A DNA stretch of 64,000 nucleotides from Mesodorylaimus sp. YZB2_4 (Eukaryota > Nematoda > Enoplea > Dorylaimida > Dorylaimidae). The stretch's first letter is position 1. Every line of letters begins with the position of its first letter. The translations under genes were made by a program, and so were the position numbers. Shown here in pieces: positions 24,850-49,012 of the stretch. The notes beneath the pieces were generated by a model. The model ran no database searches. It saw only the letters and a program-made list of their open reading frames with translations, and was not told where the DNA came from. The stretch spans positions 496,001-560,000 of the forward strand of contig JASANH010001537.1 of NCBI GenBank assembly GCA_030248295.1, given 5' to 3'.

Positions 24850-27800
24850 ATGAGGAATCATGGTTTTTCAGCAGCTGACACATTGAATATGAACGCGGAT
24901 TTGCAAGTTTTGATGGAGCAGCTTCGTCAACGAAGTCACGCTATGCGATCATGGAACGAGTTGATGAAGGCGGCCAGAACAAATATGAAGGTAGGCCTAA
25001 TTTAGAATTTGAATGGCAGTTTAGTTTCGCTTCTTCGCGCTTATTTGTTTCTAAAATGCCGTGTATTCGCCTATCCTACGTTATTTGGCGCCTGTTTTGC
25101 AAAATAATCGTAAGGTACTGTACATTTTTAAGGAAAAACGAAGTCCTCTGGACGCCGAAGACAGAGCGCAGATTCAGCAATGTTTGGAACTTCTACACAA
25201 GACAGCTAGTGGTAGGATTATCAGTTTGAAATTGCCGCCCTTTTTCAACCTGCTAATCTTTTCAGTGACCAATTCGAAAGAATTATTTGAACACATCGAA
25301 GAATTGGCATTAAAAGCTGGGTGAGTTAGTCCACTTTATTGTCGCAATTTTCCGAGTTTGAATGGCTTATACTTTCAGGCTGAGCCTAGCACCGAGCCCG
25401 AGCTCTCCGCATGGGCGATTCGTCATGTCCGAATGTTTCTTTATCGAAATTCAAGCCAAAGAAAACGGCGTTGTGGACAAAGTTTTCATTAATCATGGTC
25501 AAATGTCATCATCGAAATGTAATTCGTTATTGGTGTCTTTAATTAATGAACGAAAATGGGACGAGGTGATCAAACATTTCGAAGGCCTGGTGGCTGGTTA
25601 CAATGTGGCCGGGGATAAGTAAGTGCTTCTGCCGTTTAAAGTCACTCAATAACAGCGACTGTGTTTTTCAGGTCTGTCAAAATCGATGCTTTCAATGCTT
25701 TGCAGTCATTAGAGCATAATATCGAATTAAGTGTTGGCGATAAGTTGGATCAAAGGTTTGAACTTTCACATTCTCTTGGATTTATTCCATGAATTAGATG
25801 CCTTTCGTTGATTTTAGCTCGGCTCATAGTCACGTTCTTCGAAGTCCATTTGGTGCGTTTCGGATCCGCGAAGCTGGCCGAGCATCACGACTACATTATT
25901 TTCTAACCCCCTACGATTTGTTAGATCCGAAAAAAGAATGTTTGAGCGAGCTGACTGTTCGGGGTGAGTTAAAATATTTTTAGTGCTGATGGTATCGCCA
26001 GGGGTAATTTTTTTAGATATTTTCGAGAAAGAGGTTGGGTTGTGGGCCGAGTGCGCCATGGCCAGTAGTACCGAAACGATTTCTTTAGTGACTACGTTCA
26101 GGAAAGAATCCGGATCTGTCGTGTAAGTTAATTTTTCTCGATATTTTATAGGAGGAATTCAGAAGAGTGCTTTACCCGGTCTTAGGGATTCTGGCTCAAA
26201 AGGTGCAGCGACAAAAGTGGCAGCTACGTTTTCGTTAAAATTTTCCGAGCCGATGGTTGTTAGTGCCAAGACGGTCAGTGATTGGGAGGCCGCGCAGTGT
26301 AAGTGCCCGAGTAGATCACTGGGGCTCCTCTGTCGAGTAATCTGCTGTGAATTTAGGTAAGCCAACGGTTGTCAAGACTGGTAACTACATAGAACTGGTG
26401 CAAATGAAGGCCAATTGTGTCGGGGATACGTCGTACGTGGTGAGTGGGTTTGTGCTGGGTGCAGCATCCTGAGCTCGTGGGGATAATGGGGCAAAGTTGC
26501 TAAAAGTAGTGTCTGAGGAGCGAACAGATGCTTGATCATATCGTTGGCGGGCTTTCCCTGAGCCTGATAGGCCTGAATTCGGGAGCGTGAGCCCATGGCC
26601 ATAGGCTTTGACAGCTGCCTTTTAGGCCTTGGGCTAATGCTGGCATGCATGAATCGCCTCCGTTTCGGATACAGTCCCGGGTGGGATGACTCGTTGAAAC
26701 ATGACGAAGGAAAGTTTTTAACGTTTGAGCGCGAGCTGTGAGGAGGAGTTGGGTGGCGCCCCTGATTCCTTATAATCGAGGTCCGACCGATGTATCGGTT
26801 GACCGATAATATCGGCCGATAATTGCGTTATCGGTTATCGGCCGATACCGATAATTTGTGCTGCCGATAATGCCGATAATGTAGATCTCCCCATCAATAA
26901 GAGTTGACCGTTGATTTGGGCGAGCGTACGGCCTGTTGATAGTGATTATGACGAGGAGCAGGGAGCTACGGATTCTCGATCAAAGAGGTGCCCAAGAACA
27001 GTCTGGAGCTAAGTCACGACAAGTCACGATCACCATGATCATGACTTTCCTTACTGGGATGCCCGCAATGGCACCAAAGCAGTTTACACTAAAAGTAGTT
27101 GGCTGTCTGTGTGTTGCACAGGCTAAGGTTATGGGAAGGAGGTAGGACTAGCCCTGTCTTATTACTTGCATGCTTCTCAATGAAGGCGACCTCTTTGCCT
27201 CGTGTCGTATTGTCATTATACTGTACACTCAGAAACAAGAGTCCTTCTCAGGCCCCCGCGGCACAATAAATTACTCGTTAGTCTGGCTCAAAAAATAGAC
27301 TACGAGTACAAATTATCGCTGTAGTCGTAGCATTCACCCTTGAGTGAGATTTTGGGGATAAGGTTAGTCTTTCCCCATTTGGAGTCAGGGACAGGAATGG
27401 TGATGGCCTTCAGGGTCTTCTGGGGTTGGGGATAACCCTGAAGGGGCTGGGATAGAAAAAAGCTTTCTGGCTGTTTAAGTCCGTCTATCTGTTCACTTCT
27501 TTTCTTGACATGTTCGAAAAACTTAATGAAGTTTGCCCTGCATCGGAACTATTTTTTATGAGTATAAAGATCTTAGTCATCTCACAACATTGCTCATATG
27601 AATGCTGATACTATGTTTCGTGGGTATTTTCGTTTATCCGGACGTGGTAAAATGTTTGAGGGTGAATCCCCGATGCATGTTTTTTGAGATGGGGATCAGG
27701 GTCAGGGCCCCAGTCGAACACTAGAGCCCTCAAAAAGTTGTGAAGGGATCTGCTTTGCATATTTCACTCATTATCCCTACCTAGAGTCTAACAAAATGAG

Positions 27801-30800
27801 TTTTAGACGGTTCTGGGTCTCATTCAAGTTTCCAGGGTGTGCATGTGCACATAATGTACCTCCGCCTGTAAGATAGAAGCAACAAAATCCAGTTAATATT
27901 CCAATTTTAATAAAGGGAGCTCTGCTTTTTCATGAGTAACTTCCTTTTACTCAAGCATCCAGACCCTGTCCTGCCAGCTGGGTTTTAATATTTATGCCCA
28001 CTTCCTGACAGTGTCACACGGCTGGTCCCAGAGGTGTCATGCATTGCCTCAAGTGTATGTCATCTGCGAAGAGGAGTTTTTAGTTGGTAAATTGCAACTT
28101 ACATAGTCTTCGGTCTCGAGATTTTGGGCTACCAGATTGATTCAAATTGGTCTTCAAAGGAAGCTTAGCATGCGAAATTTAAAAATTGCATGTTTTAAGG
28201 ATGGGGATCTGACCGAAATTTAAATTTCCCGCCATAAAACTTGAATTTTTGAAGTTTTCAAAAATTATCGGTTTTATCGGCCGATAATTGCGTTATCGGT
28301 CGGACCTGGCTTATAATGCTTGATTGTGTTGATTTCCTGAACCGTCCGACACATGATTTTATTGTTATTTTGAAGCTGTTTAATGAAAATCAGGATCTTT
28401 TAAAATGAGTTAAACAAAAAAACTACCATTTTGTAGGTGTTGCCTGATCAGAAGCACGAATATGTGATGGACGCGGCGTGTCACGGTCATTTGGCAGCCT
28501 CGCTGATATCCAGCGTCGAGTTGGTCGATGTCAATACTTTGGCCACCATCGTCGGTGCGTTACGACACGAGGCGTTGTTCGCGTCGGTCTTACAGTCCAT
28601 GTTGCGCGAAGGAAAATTAAGCGATAAGAAAGAGGATTGTTGGCATTTTGAAGTGGCTGCGCCGCGTTTTGGTCAAGTGGACTGCATTTTCGAATCTGAG
28701 CCGGGGGAATTGATCAGAGGTAAGAATAACTACAGAGGAGTGAGCCGATTCTGAGAGGAGGTAACAAGGCAACATCGCCAGCCGTTAAGTGAAACTTTAC
28801 AAAACCAAAAATTGTAATATGTTCCTTGGTGCAAAAGAAAGCTCTGTGCAAAATATTAGAGGCGTCTGACCTTAGAGGCTAAGCGCCTGTAGTCCCGCAG
28901 ATTTTTGAATTTTTGCGTGGTAAGGAACCCGAGCGTTGAGAAAACATGGAGAGTTCTTGCCAAACTCGGTTTTCCGGTTTTAGGCTCCGAGTTTAAGCTT
29001 TTGGTCGGATTTTAGTTTTTTTTTCAAGAAACCAAAATATCCAGAAGCATTCAAAAATTTTACAGAACTTGAGGCTCTGACCAATGGTGACCAGTTGGCC
29101 AGACACCTCTAATATTTTGCGGGGGCTTTCTCTTCACCTGGGAACAAACTACAATTTTTGGTTTTGTAAAGGTCTTTCTTAACGGCTGGCGATGTTCCCA
29201 TGTAAGCTAAATTCAAAATGCGGATTTTTGACTGTTTGCTAATTTTAGTGCGATTCTCTGCTACGAGTTTGGACACTCTGGATGTGGAAATGGCGAATGT
29301 GCAACAGGTTCTGGCTAGCAATCTCGAAGGTACCAAGGTGTTTAGAAAGTGAGTGGATGCGAAAGAGTAGGAAGTGCGAAAAATAATGCTTTTGATTTTG
29401 TAGATCGTGGTCGATTCCGGTTACAATGCGAACTATTTTGAAAAAGCTGTTTCCCAATTCGCCGCGTAATCAGCTGGAAAATAACGAGCGAGCCGCGGAA
29501 GATGATGAACGGATGGAGGAGGGAGAAGACGAGAAGGAGGACGGTGAGCAGAACGGGCACGACGAAGGGCGCAATGAGGACGACCCGTATTACAGTGGCA
29601 AAGAAAAGACTCGGTTCAATGCCAAGATGGCTTATGATGACATTTTCCGCGTGGTTTGCGAATCGATGCCGGCCTTAGTCGACCCGCAAGAGTTTCAAGA
29701 ATTGACGGAAATAAATTTACCACCGCGCCAGAATTTGTTGGATTTGTTCAAAGAAATCGAAGTTTGGGAGGCGTTGATACCGCCGAGACCGGGTCAGAAA
29801 CCGTTGCGAAGTCCAGCGCCGCAATCGAAAATGCGACCAGCCGCTTTGCCTCCGTTTCAAATGCCGACCCCTCAACAACCTCCCGGAGCCAGTCCAGTAT
29901 TTAGCGGAGGGGTGGGACCGCCGGCCATGGTCGGTGGGATGGGATCGATGATGATGGGCTCGTCGAGGAGTCCCAAACTGAGGCACATGAGCACTGCATC
30001 GGACACGTTCGAAGAAATGAACGAGCTGTGCATGTTGTCCAGAGCGTTCGCTGATCAGGACGGCTCCGTTCCGAAGACACCAGTCGGCGTGGGGCCTGGT
30101 AGTTTGGCTGGTACACCGGTCGGCGACAAACCGGCTTCGTTGATGTTGGAGAGGAAATCATCGATCCAGGACACGATCGACAGCGTCCTGGGCTCGGCCA
30201 TGCAACCAACGTCTTGCGCCACACCAGTTCCGCCCGGTGTCGCGCCGTCGCCATTGAGTGCGGTGGGGTCGACGGAAATGAGGCACCGACTGAGCATGAA
30301 TCAGGAACGGGGAGGGGCTATGATGCATTCGATCAGTTTCGACCAGAGCGAGCTGGGCAGTATGCACCCGCCCCAGCACCAGGGCGTGCCCCATCCGCAT
30401 CACGGCAGAAGTATGTCGGTGGCGAGTAGCGGGCCGAGCGGGAGAAGCAGTGTGGGGGCAACGGCCACGACGACCATCAATTTGGACGTGTTCGATTTCG
30501 ACAAAGCCGAGGAGCCGGGTATGATGGAGCAGGGCGGCGCGGCATTGCAGCGATGGCACTCGTTTCACGAAGCTGATCACATGGCATCCAATTATGGAAT
30601 GCAGGCTGGAGGCCCGCCGATGACGCCAGGCTATATGGGACCGTGCGATCCGCAAACTGGCCAACCGTTGAGTCCGGGCTCGACGTTTCGAATCAACGTA
30701 GCCGTACGAGGACGAGGCAGTAGGGGCGGTGTGACTGGGACGAGGAGGAGGGCCAGGAAGGTGGTGAATATGGGCGATCGGACAGTTGAGATGGCTTTGA

Positions 30801-32986
30801 AAGAATTGAAGAAAGCCGAACGAATTAGTCGTGGGGGAACGTCGACCAGGCGCCCGAGACGTGCCAGGGGATCGGCCGGAGTGGCTGGTGGGGTGCCGTC
30901 GGCCCAGATCGTCACGTCGACGTTTAGCGAAGGTGACTCGCCGAAATTCACATTGAAAATAGTGCAACCAGGCGCAGGCGGTGCAGCGGGCCATGGGGTG
31001 TTTGGTGGGCAGGAAATGATGAGTCCGGGTCGACAATCGTCGCAACAACAAGCCCCCTATCACTTTTCGTCCATGCAACAGCAGCAGACGTCGTCGCAAG
31101 GACAGTACGCCATGCAGTCGGGGTACAAGGACGCCCTGGCCAGCACGTCGTTCAGTGGAGGCGACGATTCTGAAGATGCCGCCGAATTGGCCAAAGCGTT
31201 TCCCGACTCCACTGGAGGCGATGAAATTTTAAGACAACAAATACAAGCGCTGAGACAACAAATGTTGTCCAATGCCAATTTTGGTAATTTGGACGATCGA
31301 AGTAGCGATGCTGCGGGCGAATCGGAATCGGTGTCGATAAATGAGCAGCAGTCGATCGATGCCATGGATTTTAGCAGCGGGGGAAATTTATTCGATAATT
31401 TGACTAGCGGCAGCAATTTTGGACAAGTCGAGGGGGAAGGGGCAACGACGAGCACGGCGGCCGCCTTATCAAGTGAAAGTCTGATGGCTAAATTAAGAGC
31501 TAATGTAAAAAGAAGAAATTCATTAGATTCAGTAATTGGAAAATTAATAGCGGATAAAACGGCTGTGACAACACCAACGGAGGAACAAAATTTTTTAGCC
31601 GGTTTGAATGAATCGAGCAGCGGAAGCGGAGAAAATGAGCCGGCGAGCAAAAAGATGCGATTGGATGCGGGCGACGGAGGCGATGATCAGGAGACTGGCG
31701 GGTTCGGCAACGACGATACGAGTGGGTCGATGATGGTGAAGAAGGAGGAGAGTAACAGTAGTCCAATGGTGAAGGACAGCGGAGAGAGTACGCCCGAAGG
31801 ATCGCAAACTGGGGCCGGAGAGGGAATCAAATTGGTCATTAAGAAAAGTGCCATCAAAATTCCTGGATCGAGCGGATCGAATAAACAAACGAATAGGCCG
31901 CCGAGTGTGGCCAAACAGAAATTGGGCAAATTATCGCCGAGTGGAAGTGTGAAAAGATCGTCGCCCAGTGTGACCGAGTGGACGAAAGGGGCTCAACAAC
32001 AAACGAGTGGGGAACAAAAACAAGTGGCCACAACGCCCAGCAATCGAGTATTCGAAACTTTAAAACAGAAAATGCAAGAAAAGAAATTGAAGAAGCAAGT
32101 AAGTGGCAAAATTTCGGGAGATGGTAGTGGATCGTCGATTAAAACGCCGAAAGCTGAGAAAATTAAGAAATTATCGATTGATTCTGAAAAACGAACAAAT
32201 ATTGACAAGACGACGCCACCAAAATCGGCACCTGCTGCTGGTGTAACGAATACGGAAGTGACTAAAAGTTTGAAAGGTTTCAAAATTCCAAAAATCGATG
32301 ATAGTTCCAATTCGAAAACGCCCGCATCGTCCTCATCGCCCGCCAATGTCCAGTCGAGCGCTCCTGTTCAATTGAGTACTTCGTTCAAGAAACCACCTTT
32401 TCAACCGCAAACTGCGCCAGCTAATATGCCGAAGCCGATATTGAAACATAGTGTGAGTACGCCGGCACCGGCCGCCGCCGTGGCTTCGTTGGTGGCGGCC
32501 AATTCGTTTATTCCAATCTCGAGTGCGCCGAGCAATCGATCGCCTCCGGTTGGCAGATCGGAATTATCGCCCACATTTCGACCATTTATGAGAAGAACGT
32601 TATTGCCTGATCCGATGGAACCAGCCCCGCCCGCTCAGTCGACGAGTGCAGCTAGTTTGAATCGATTGATGGGCTCGTTCGGGAACTCGGGCCAGGCCGA
32701 TCGATCGGATCGATTTGGATCGATGGGAGGAAATGATTCGCGAGAGCGGACGGAGGCGTATGGAGGCGGGGCACCCAAGTACGATATGTTGATGGCGCAG
32801 AGCAGTCCCGACTACGACGGACTGGTCATCGACGATAATCCAAAGTCACCCAATACGTCGAAGGAGAGTGTGTCGCCTGGATTTCGTGGGGCTGCCTCGA
32901 GTGCGAATGATCCTTATTTCGCGGAAGAGGACGAAGATAGGTTGCTTATGGATCCCGGAGTTAGCGGAGCCAGTGAGTTCTCATAA
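24850..32986 (+). CDS. MED1: Mediator complex subunit 1 (MED1/TRAP220)
   Basis: Twelve exons: the first ends at 24990, then 25133-25211, 25266-25320, 25379-25618, 25672-25755, 25818-25963, 26017-26120, 26163-26298, 26357-26439, 28437-28719, 29249-29348 and a huge last exon 29404-32986. About 1,680 codons. MED1 links activators to RNA polymerase II through Mediator. The N-terminal 600 residues follow the MED1 domain: the HAMRSWNELMKAAR helix, ECFFIEIQAKENGVVDKVFI, the HFEGLVAGYNVAGDK and LQSLEHNIEL segments, FLTPYDLLDPK, and SWSIPVTMRTI. The last exon encodes a long disordered Ser/Gln/Met/Pro/Lys tail, with an acidic end (EEDEDRLLMDPG) as in animal MED1. The exon 7-8 junction is the weakest. 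Intron 9 (26440-28436) holds a hAT element, intron 10 a MITE. The ATG at 24850 is the first in frame; the true start may lie upstream. Confidence 0.9.
26777..28309. mobile_element. Non-autonomous hAT element in MED1 intron 9
   Basis: The left end reads CGAGGTCCGACCGAT and the right end, in reverse complement, CCAGGTCCGACCGAT (14 of 15 match). An exact 8-base duplication CTTATAAT flanks it at 26769-26776 and 28310-28317. Short CCGATAAT/ATCGG motifs crowd both ends (26793-26882 and 28266-28300) as direct and inverted subterminal repeats. No transposase frame is visible in the 1.5-kb interior. Its ends closely resemble those of the smaller element at 55850-56395. Confidence 0.88.
28768..29199. 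mobile_element. MITE with ~100-bp inverted repeats in MED1 intron 10
   Basis: The left arm (about 28768-28871) and right arm (about 29097-29199) are imperfect reverse complements, both starting AACATCGCCAGCCGTTAAG and including TTTACAAAACCAAAAATTGT and CAAAATATTAGAGG. The element lies wholly in the intron before the exon at 29249. No clear target duplication is seen, so its superfamily is open. Confidence 0.75.
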
Positions 32987-33540
32987 AACGGGTCCCTCAA
33001 ACCTCTCTCAGACTTCAGGGTAAAATTGAGTTTCGAGATTCTGGGACTGCGATCGATTAAAATACAAGTTCGAGAAGATGGAAACTATGAAATGGACTCT
33101 AGGCTGGTTCATCCATGGCTCGTCAGCTAGTATGGACTCGTATGGCTCCACCCTCCGCTTATTAGTGAGAGCCTGGATCTGTGTACATTAATTTATACGC
33201 TGGCAAATGTTTGCTTTTTGTATTTTGTGATCTCGAGTTTTTCAAAATTTTGTTCATTTTCCAATCATTGTTTATCACGCATTATTGTAAAATAATTTAA
33301 CTGTTGTACTTGGCGGTAATTTGAAATAAAATGTGCATGATGTCTGCTGGGAAGCGGGAAACCTAGGCTGGCAATTTTTTGATTGGAAGTGAAGAAAGTT
33401 AAATTGATTTTAAATTGGAGAGATTCGATATTATTCCAGTTTTGTCAAAGCCAGAAAATCGTTTTGTATTTAAAATTAAAACTGAAATTTTGAATCATGA
33501 TAATAGCCTTGTTTAATTTTAGACCTACGATAGAAAGAAA
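32987..33540. other. MED1 3' flank and HGH1 upstream region
   Basis: No coding sequence is seen. A consensus polyadenylation signal AATAAA at 33325-33330 is a good candidate for MED1 and leaves about 210 bases before the next start codon. Confidence 0.45.
33325..33330 (+). terminator. Polyadenylation signal, MED1
   Basis: Exact AATAAA hexamer 339 bases after the MED1 stop codon, in AT-rich sequence, upstream of the next gene. Confidence 0.5.
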
Positions 33541-35706
33541 ATGTCTGTGAATCCATCGGACATCTTCGAATTGCTCAGTGATCAAATTCCGCTCGCAATT
33601 CGCCGAAGAACATTCCAAGTGATTTTGAATTTGGATTTGGAAGCGGGTGTTTTGATTTTAAGCGATAATGAATTCGCCGTCTTGAATCGTTTGATCAGTT
33701 TAATCGAGAAGTCAGAAGACGCGAATGAAGTTCAGCTATCGTTACAATCGTTGATTAATGCTACATCGGCCAGTTTAGCGGTGACATCAAAATTGTTAAA
33801 CGAAAATGATTTTATTCAAAATTTATGGACCAAATTTCAAACAGGTGATTCGAATGTTTGGAAAAATGTCGCCGTTAGAAAACTGTCATCTATGCTTTTT
33901 TCGAATTTAACAATCAAGGAAGACGGGTGCCAAAAATTTCTGAAAGCTGTATCGACAACGGATGTTGGAGTGATCGAATTTGTGAAATGTATTTCATCGA
34001 TTATTGTCAAAACTGAATTGGATTCTGATCAGACGGGGAGAAGTGATGATGATCAGACACAGTTACGACTCTATTCTGCTTATGTTTTACGTAATTTGAC
34101 TCAATTGCATGAAATTAGGCGGATTTTGGTGACTGAATCGGATGGATCGACGAATGACGTTATTTTATCGTCTTTGTTTCCAATCGTAACGAAATCGAAT
34201 GATATTTTGAAATTTGCGGCGGTTGATATTTTGAGGAATTGCTGTTTTGATACAGGTAAGGAGGGGAAATGCCGTCTTTTGTCCGTAATGTTTGAATTTG
34301 GCGCCAGAATTCAAATTCCTTACTCCCGCCCTCAAGACATGGAATTCTCAAGTATAGCCATGGGGTAAGAATACTTGATCGAAAATTAGAGGCTTGAGTG
34401 GGAGTCGAACTCGCACCGCACCGCACCGCTGGGATTGTCGGTCCTGAGGTTGGCATACACTGGGCCAGCGATCTGTAAGTCAGTGGGTCGAGGATATTCT
34501 ACGCGGGTGTAGTGGCGTTCTGCGAATTGACCTGTTTTACATGGTGCTTTGGTCCATCTGGGTCCGTGTTAGTGGAGAGGGCTGACTGGTGGAGCTTTTG
34601 CGTCATTCCAGAAACCAAGGGTAGCCAACCAAGCCTTCCGACCTATAGTCCATGGCTAAAACATCACCCTGACGTGACGGGTGGGTGACACCCCAACTGC
34701 CGGCTCTGTACAGAGGATTGCTGACCATCTGTGCGTGTAGAGATTAGTCTGGCAGCCAGCCGCACCTCTGCAGAGGCATATAGCACTGCTGGTTGGAGTC
34801 AGTCAGTGGGTTGAGTGCACCCAAAACCTCATCACCAAGCCGGCAACCAGGTACGCGCACTGTAGGGCGAAGGACACATGGCATATCTACATGAAATGAC
34901 GAGCCCCATCCATCGTCACGTACCTCCCTTGTATGCTTAAATGATTGTCGACTAGCTGCGCAGTCAGTGCAAGTTAAAGTTGTATGTTCGTCATTTCACT
35001 TGAAATTCGACCAGTCAGAATGGTGTCGTGCAGTCATTTTTTGTATTGTAAAATTGCAAACATGTTTGCGCTGCAAAAATCGATAACTTGACGAAGTTTC
35101 TGTTGCAGATTTGCACCAACAGCTGATATCGATTGGGCACGATGATATGGTGACAACACTACTTTATCCTTTGCTGGGCGGGGAACAGTTCAGCGATGAC
35201 GAAAATGACGCCTTGCCGATTGATCTGCAATATATGTACTCGGAGAAGCAACGCGAGTCCAGCGCCTCAGTGCGCCTGAGGATCTTAGAAGCTCTGTATC
35301 AGGTGAGCTGGATGAATTGAGTACGCTCGGCCTAGGGAAGGTGACGGTGTGTTTAGTGGCAGGCAGCACACAGAATGCATGAGACGCTAAAATATGCAAT
35401 TTCTAGAACTAAACTATTCATTAGGGACACTGGCTTGCCACAAAGTGACAGGCAAAAGAGCAATTTTTACTTCAGTTATGCGCCACTTCGCAAAGTCGAG
35501 AATATTTACGTCAGAAAGGCACTTACTACATTTTACGAGAATATCACAAATGGGAACGGAACAACTTATCCAAGGGTGACAATGACATTGTCCAGGCCGA
35601 GTTGGTGTGCGCCAATGTCATCGGAGTATTGATAAGGACCGAAGACGAAATGGGCCATGATAATTTGAGATTGGTGGCGGAAAATGAACCCTCTGCCAGT
35701 GATTAG
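33541..35706 (+). CDS. HGH1: HGH1 / FAM203 family armadillo-like protein (eEF2 folding factor)
   Basis: Three exons, 33541-34255, 35109-35302 and 35476-35706, join in phase to 379 codons. The family is a cytosolic HEAT/ARM-like solenoid; the yeast member helps fold elongation factor eEF2 with the TRiC chaperonin. The N-terminal 240 residues are helical repeats, such as LSLQSLINATSAS and LRLYSAYVLRNLTQ. The most diagnostic block is LLGGEQFSDDENDALPIDLQ followed by YSEKQRESSASVRLRILEAL, matching the conserved PxDLQY-x-KQRE segment. Then come the terminal LREYHKWE and VCANVIGVLI elements. The 853-nt first intron carries tRNA-like SINE debris. Confidence 0.9.
34383..34470 (-). repeat. tRNA-derived SINE fragment in HGH1 intron 1
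   Basis: On the minus strand this reads an A-box-like TGGCCCAGTG, then a B-box-like GAGTTCGACTCCC about 50 bases later, then CACTCAAGCCTC. The same 3' piece, GTTCGATACCCGCTCAGGCC, occurs in GOSR1 intron 5. A true tRNA fold is not evident, so a SINE or tRNA relic is preferred. Confidence 0.45.
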
Positions 35707-36537
35707 CATGCGAGGGGTGTGTGGGAGAGGAGCACGGGAGGATCATGTTGCCAAGTGACCTGGAATACTCTGCTGTCAAATTACTCAGACTATATTTGGG
35801 TTTTGGAAATTGGAGACTAAGACAAAATAGACGAGAAATTAAAGCTGGGGTTTTTTGGTGTCCTGAATATTATTGGAGTGTGCGCGGTCAGATTTGGGGT
35901 GGTTGGAACATTCAGGAAGTTGGGCGATTTTTGCCGTGTGCTTAATTGCATTTTTAGAGACTTCGGGGGGTTGTATCATTCATGCGCGATTCCTTCCCGC
36001 CTAACTCTCACTTACGTCATTGTTGCCCAGCACTTTAGTCGACGCTCGAATGAACGTTGCTAAGCTGCTAGAAAGGCGCCAGGCGTGTCGTAACGATTTT
36101 TCGCCTATCCTTGCTCGCTCTAATGCTTCGACGGGACGAGAAAAGCTCGGATAGAAAAGACAGAAAAAAAAGACAAATATCCGATTCACTGATGAACTCG
36201 AAAAGGCCGAGGGCGGAGGAGGGAATCGATAAGACAAAGTATGCATGCCATGTATTTACCATGAGAATCTAAACTGACGTTCATGCACGCATATTGAATA
36301 TAACTGGCATCTATTATGTACACGAGAATAAGAGTATAGAAAATCTGGAACAGGGAAGGCCGACCTAGATCGCACTGCACTAATACACTCCGTTATATAT
36401 ATATATATAACGCCCAAAACTGGCTTACACGACACCAACCGGACAATACACAGGTGATGGCTGACCAATATTTTAATACCATATCTGGCAATATCGCTCC
36501 TACGTTTTCGATGTTTTTGTCATTGGGTTACACTCTT
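35707..36537. other. Convergent 3' region between HGH1 and PP1
   Basis: No gene is supported. A self-complementary (TA)n run, GTTATATATATATATATAAC, lies at about 36392-36411. Confidence 0.4.
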
Positions 36538-38298
<1,761 letters not shown>

Positions 38299-39067
38299 TG
38301 TAACGGCTCAAAAACTGGATAGGTACCTACTTCGACAGCGAGCAACGGAAACCACCCAACGAGGCGACCACCCAGCGCACTACCAGCGAGACGTGGTATT
38401 AAAGGCAGACCCAGTCGGGGAACGACGGTCGATAAAATGTGAATTAGCGGGAACGTTTCGAAATGACATAAGAAGCTAGGAACGTGACGAATGTGCGCGA
38501 TCAGCTGTTTTGGCCCCCGCGTGCTGCAATGCGGACGGACAAATGGCCACTCGGACAAACGGGTGGCGCGCGAATTCAAACATGACCTATGTAAATGTTT
38601 CGACCACTCTAAATACGGAAGCCAAGGGACTGGCGAAGTGGGTGTGTTCGAAATTTTGCATTTTGCATGTTTCTCGTTTGGCGAAATCGACTGATTGCGG
38701 ATGTCGTGCGCTGAGGACTGCGCGGGCCGGTTGTCCGGGTGGTGTCAGTTGTCCGGTGGCAATCTCCCCGACTGGTCCTTTGTCCGGGTGGAAACCTTTG
38801 GGGATTGGTTGCGTGAAGTCATTTCTTTCTTGGGCAAGTTGGATCATCGTACTCTGGCTTTCCCAGGTTTAATTATATTAGGGCTTATACCTAGTTGAAA
38901 ATGCATGAAATTCGTCTTTTCGACTCATTTCAGACTTTCTACCAAAAACTATTAGTAGCAGACAAAACAATTTTTTACGCTGTCATCGTGAATCGTGGGT
39001 AAATAAATGTGAGGATTAATGTCTTATTTTTTAGGTCTCTTAATTGAGTAGAAACGGTAGATAAAGG
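38299..39067. promoter_or_regulatory. Shared upstream region of PP1 (-) and BCAS3 (+)
   Basis: About 770 bases between divergent start codons, rich in CpG near 38300-38400. I see no gene. Open frames at 38491-38898 (+) overlap others on both strands and look accidental. Confidence 0.45.

Positions 39068-49012
<9,945 letters not shown>

Noticed and set aside
29717-32346. Long antisense open frames across the last MED1 exon (for example 30158-31099, 31060-31650)
   Set aside because: They mirror the codon bias of the 3.6-kb MED1 exon and contain no recognisable domain.
36392-36411. TA-repeat palindrome as a regulatory or replication signal
   Set aside because: A simple microsatellite explains it; nothing around it suggests function.
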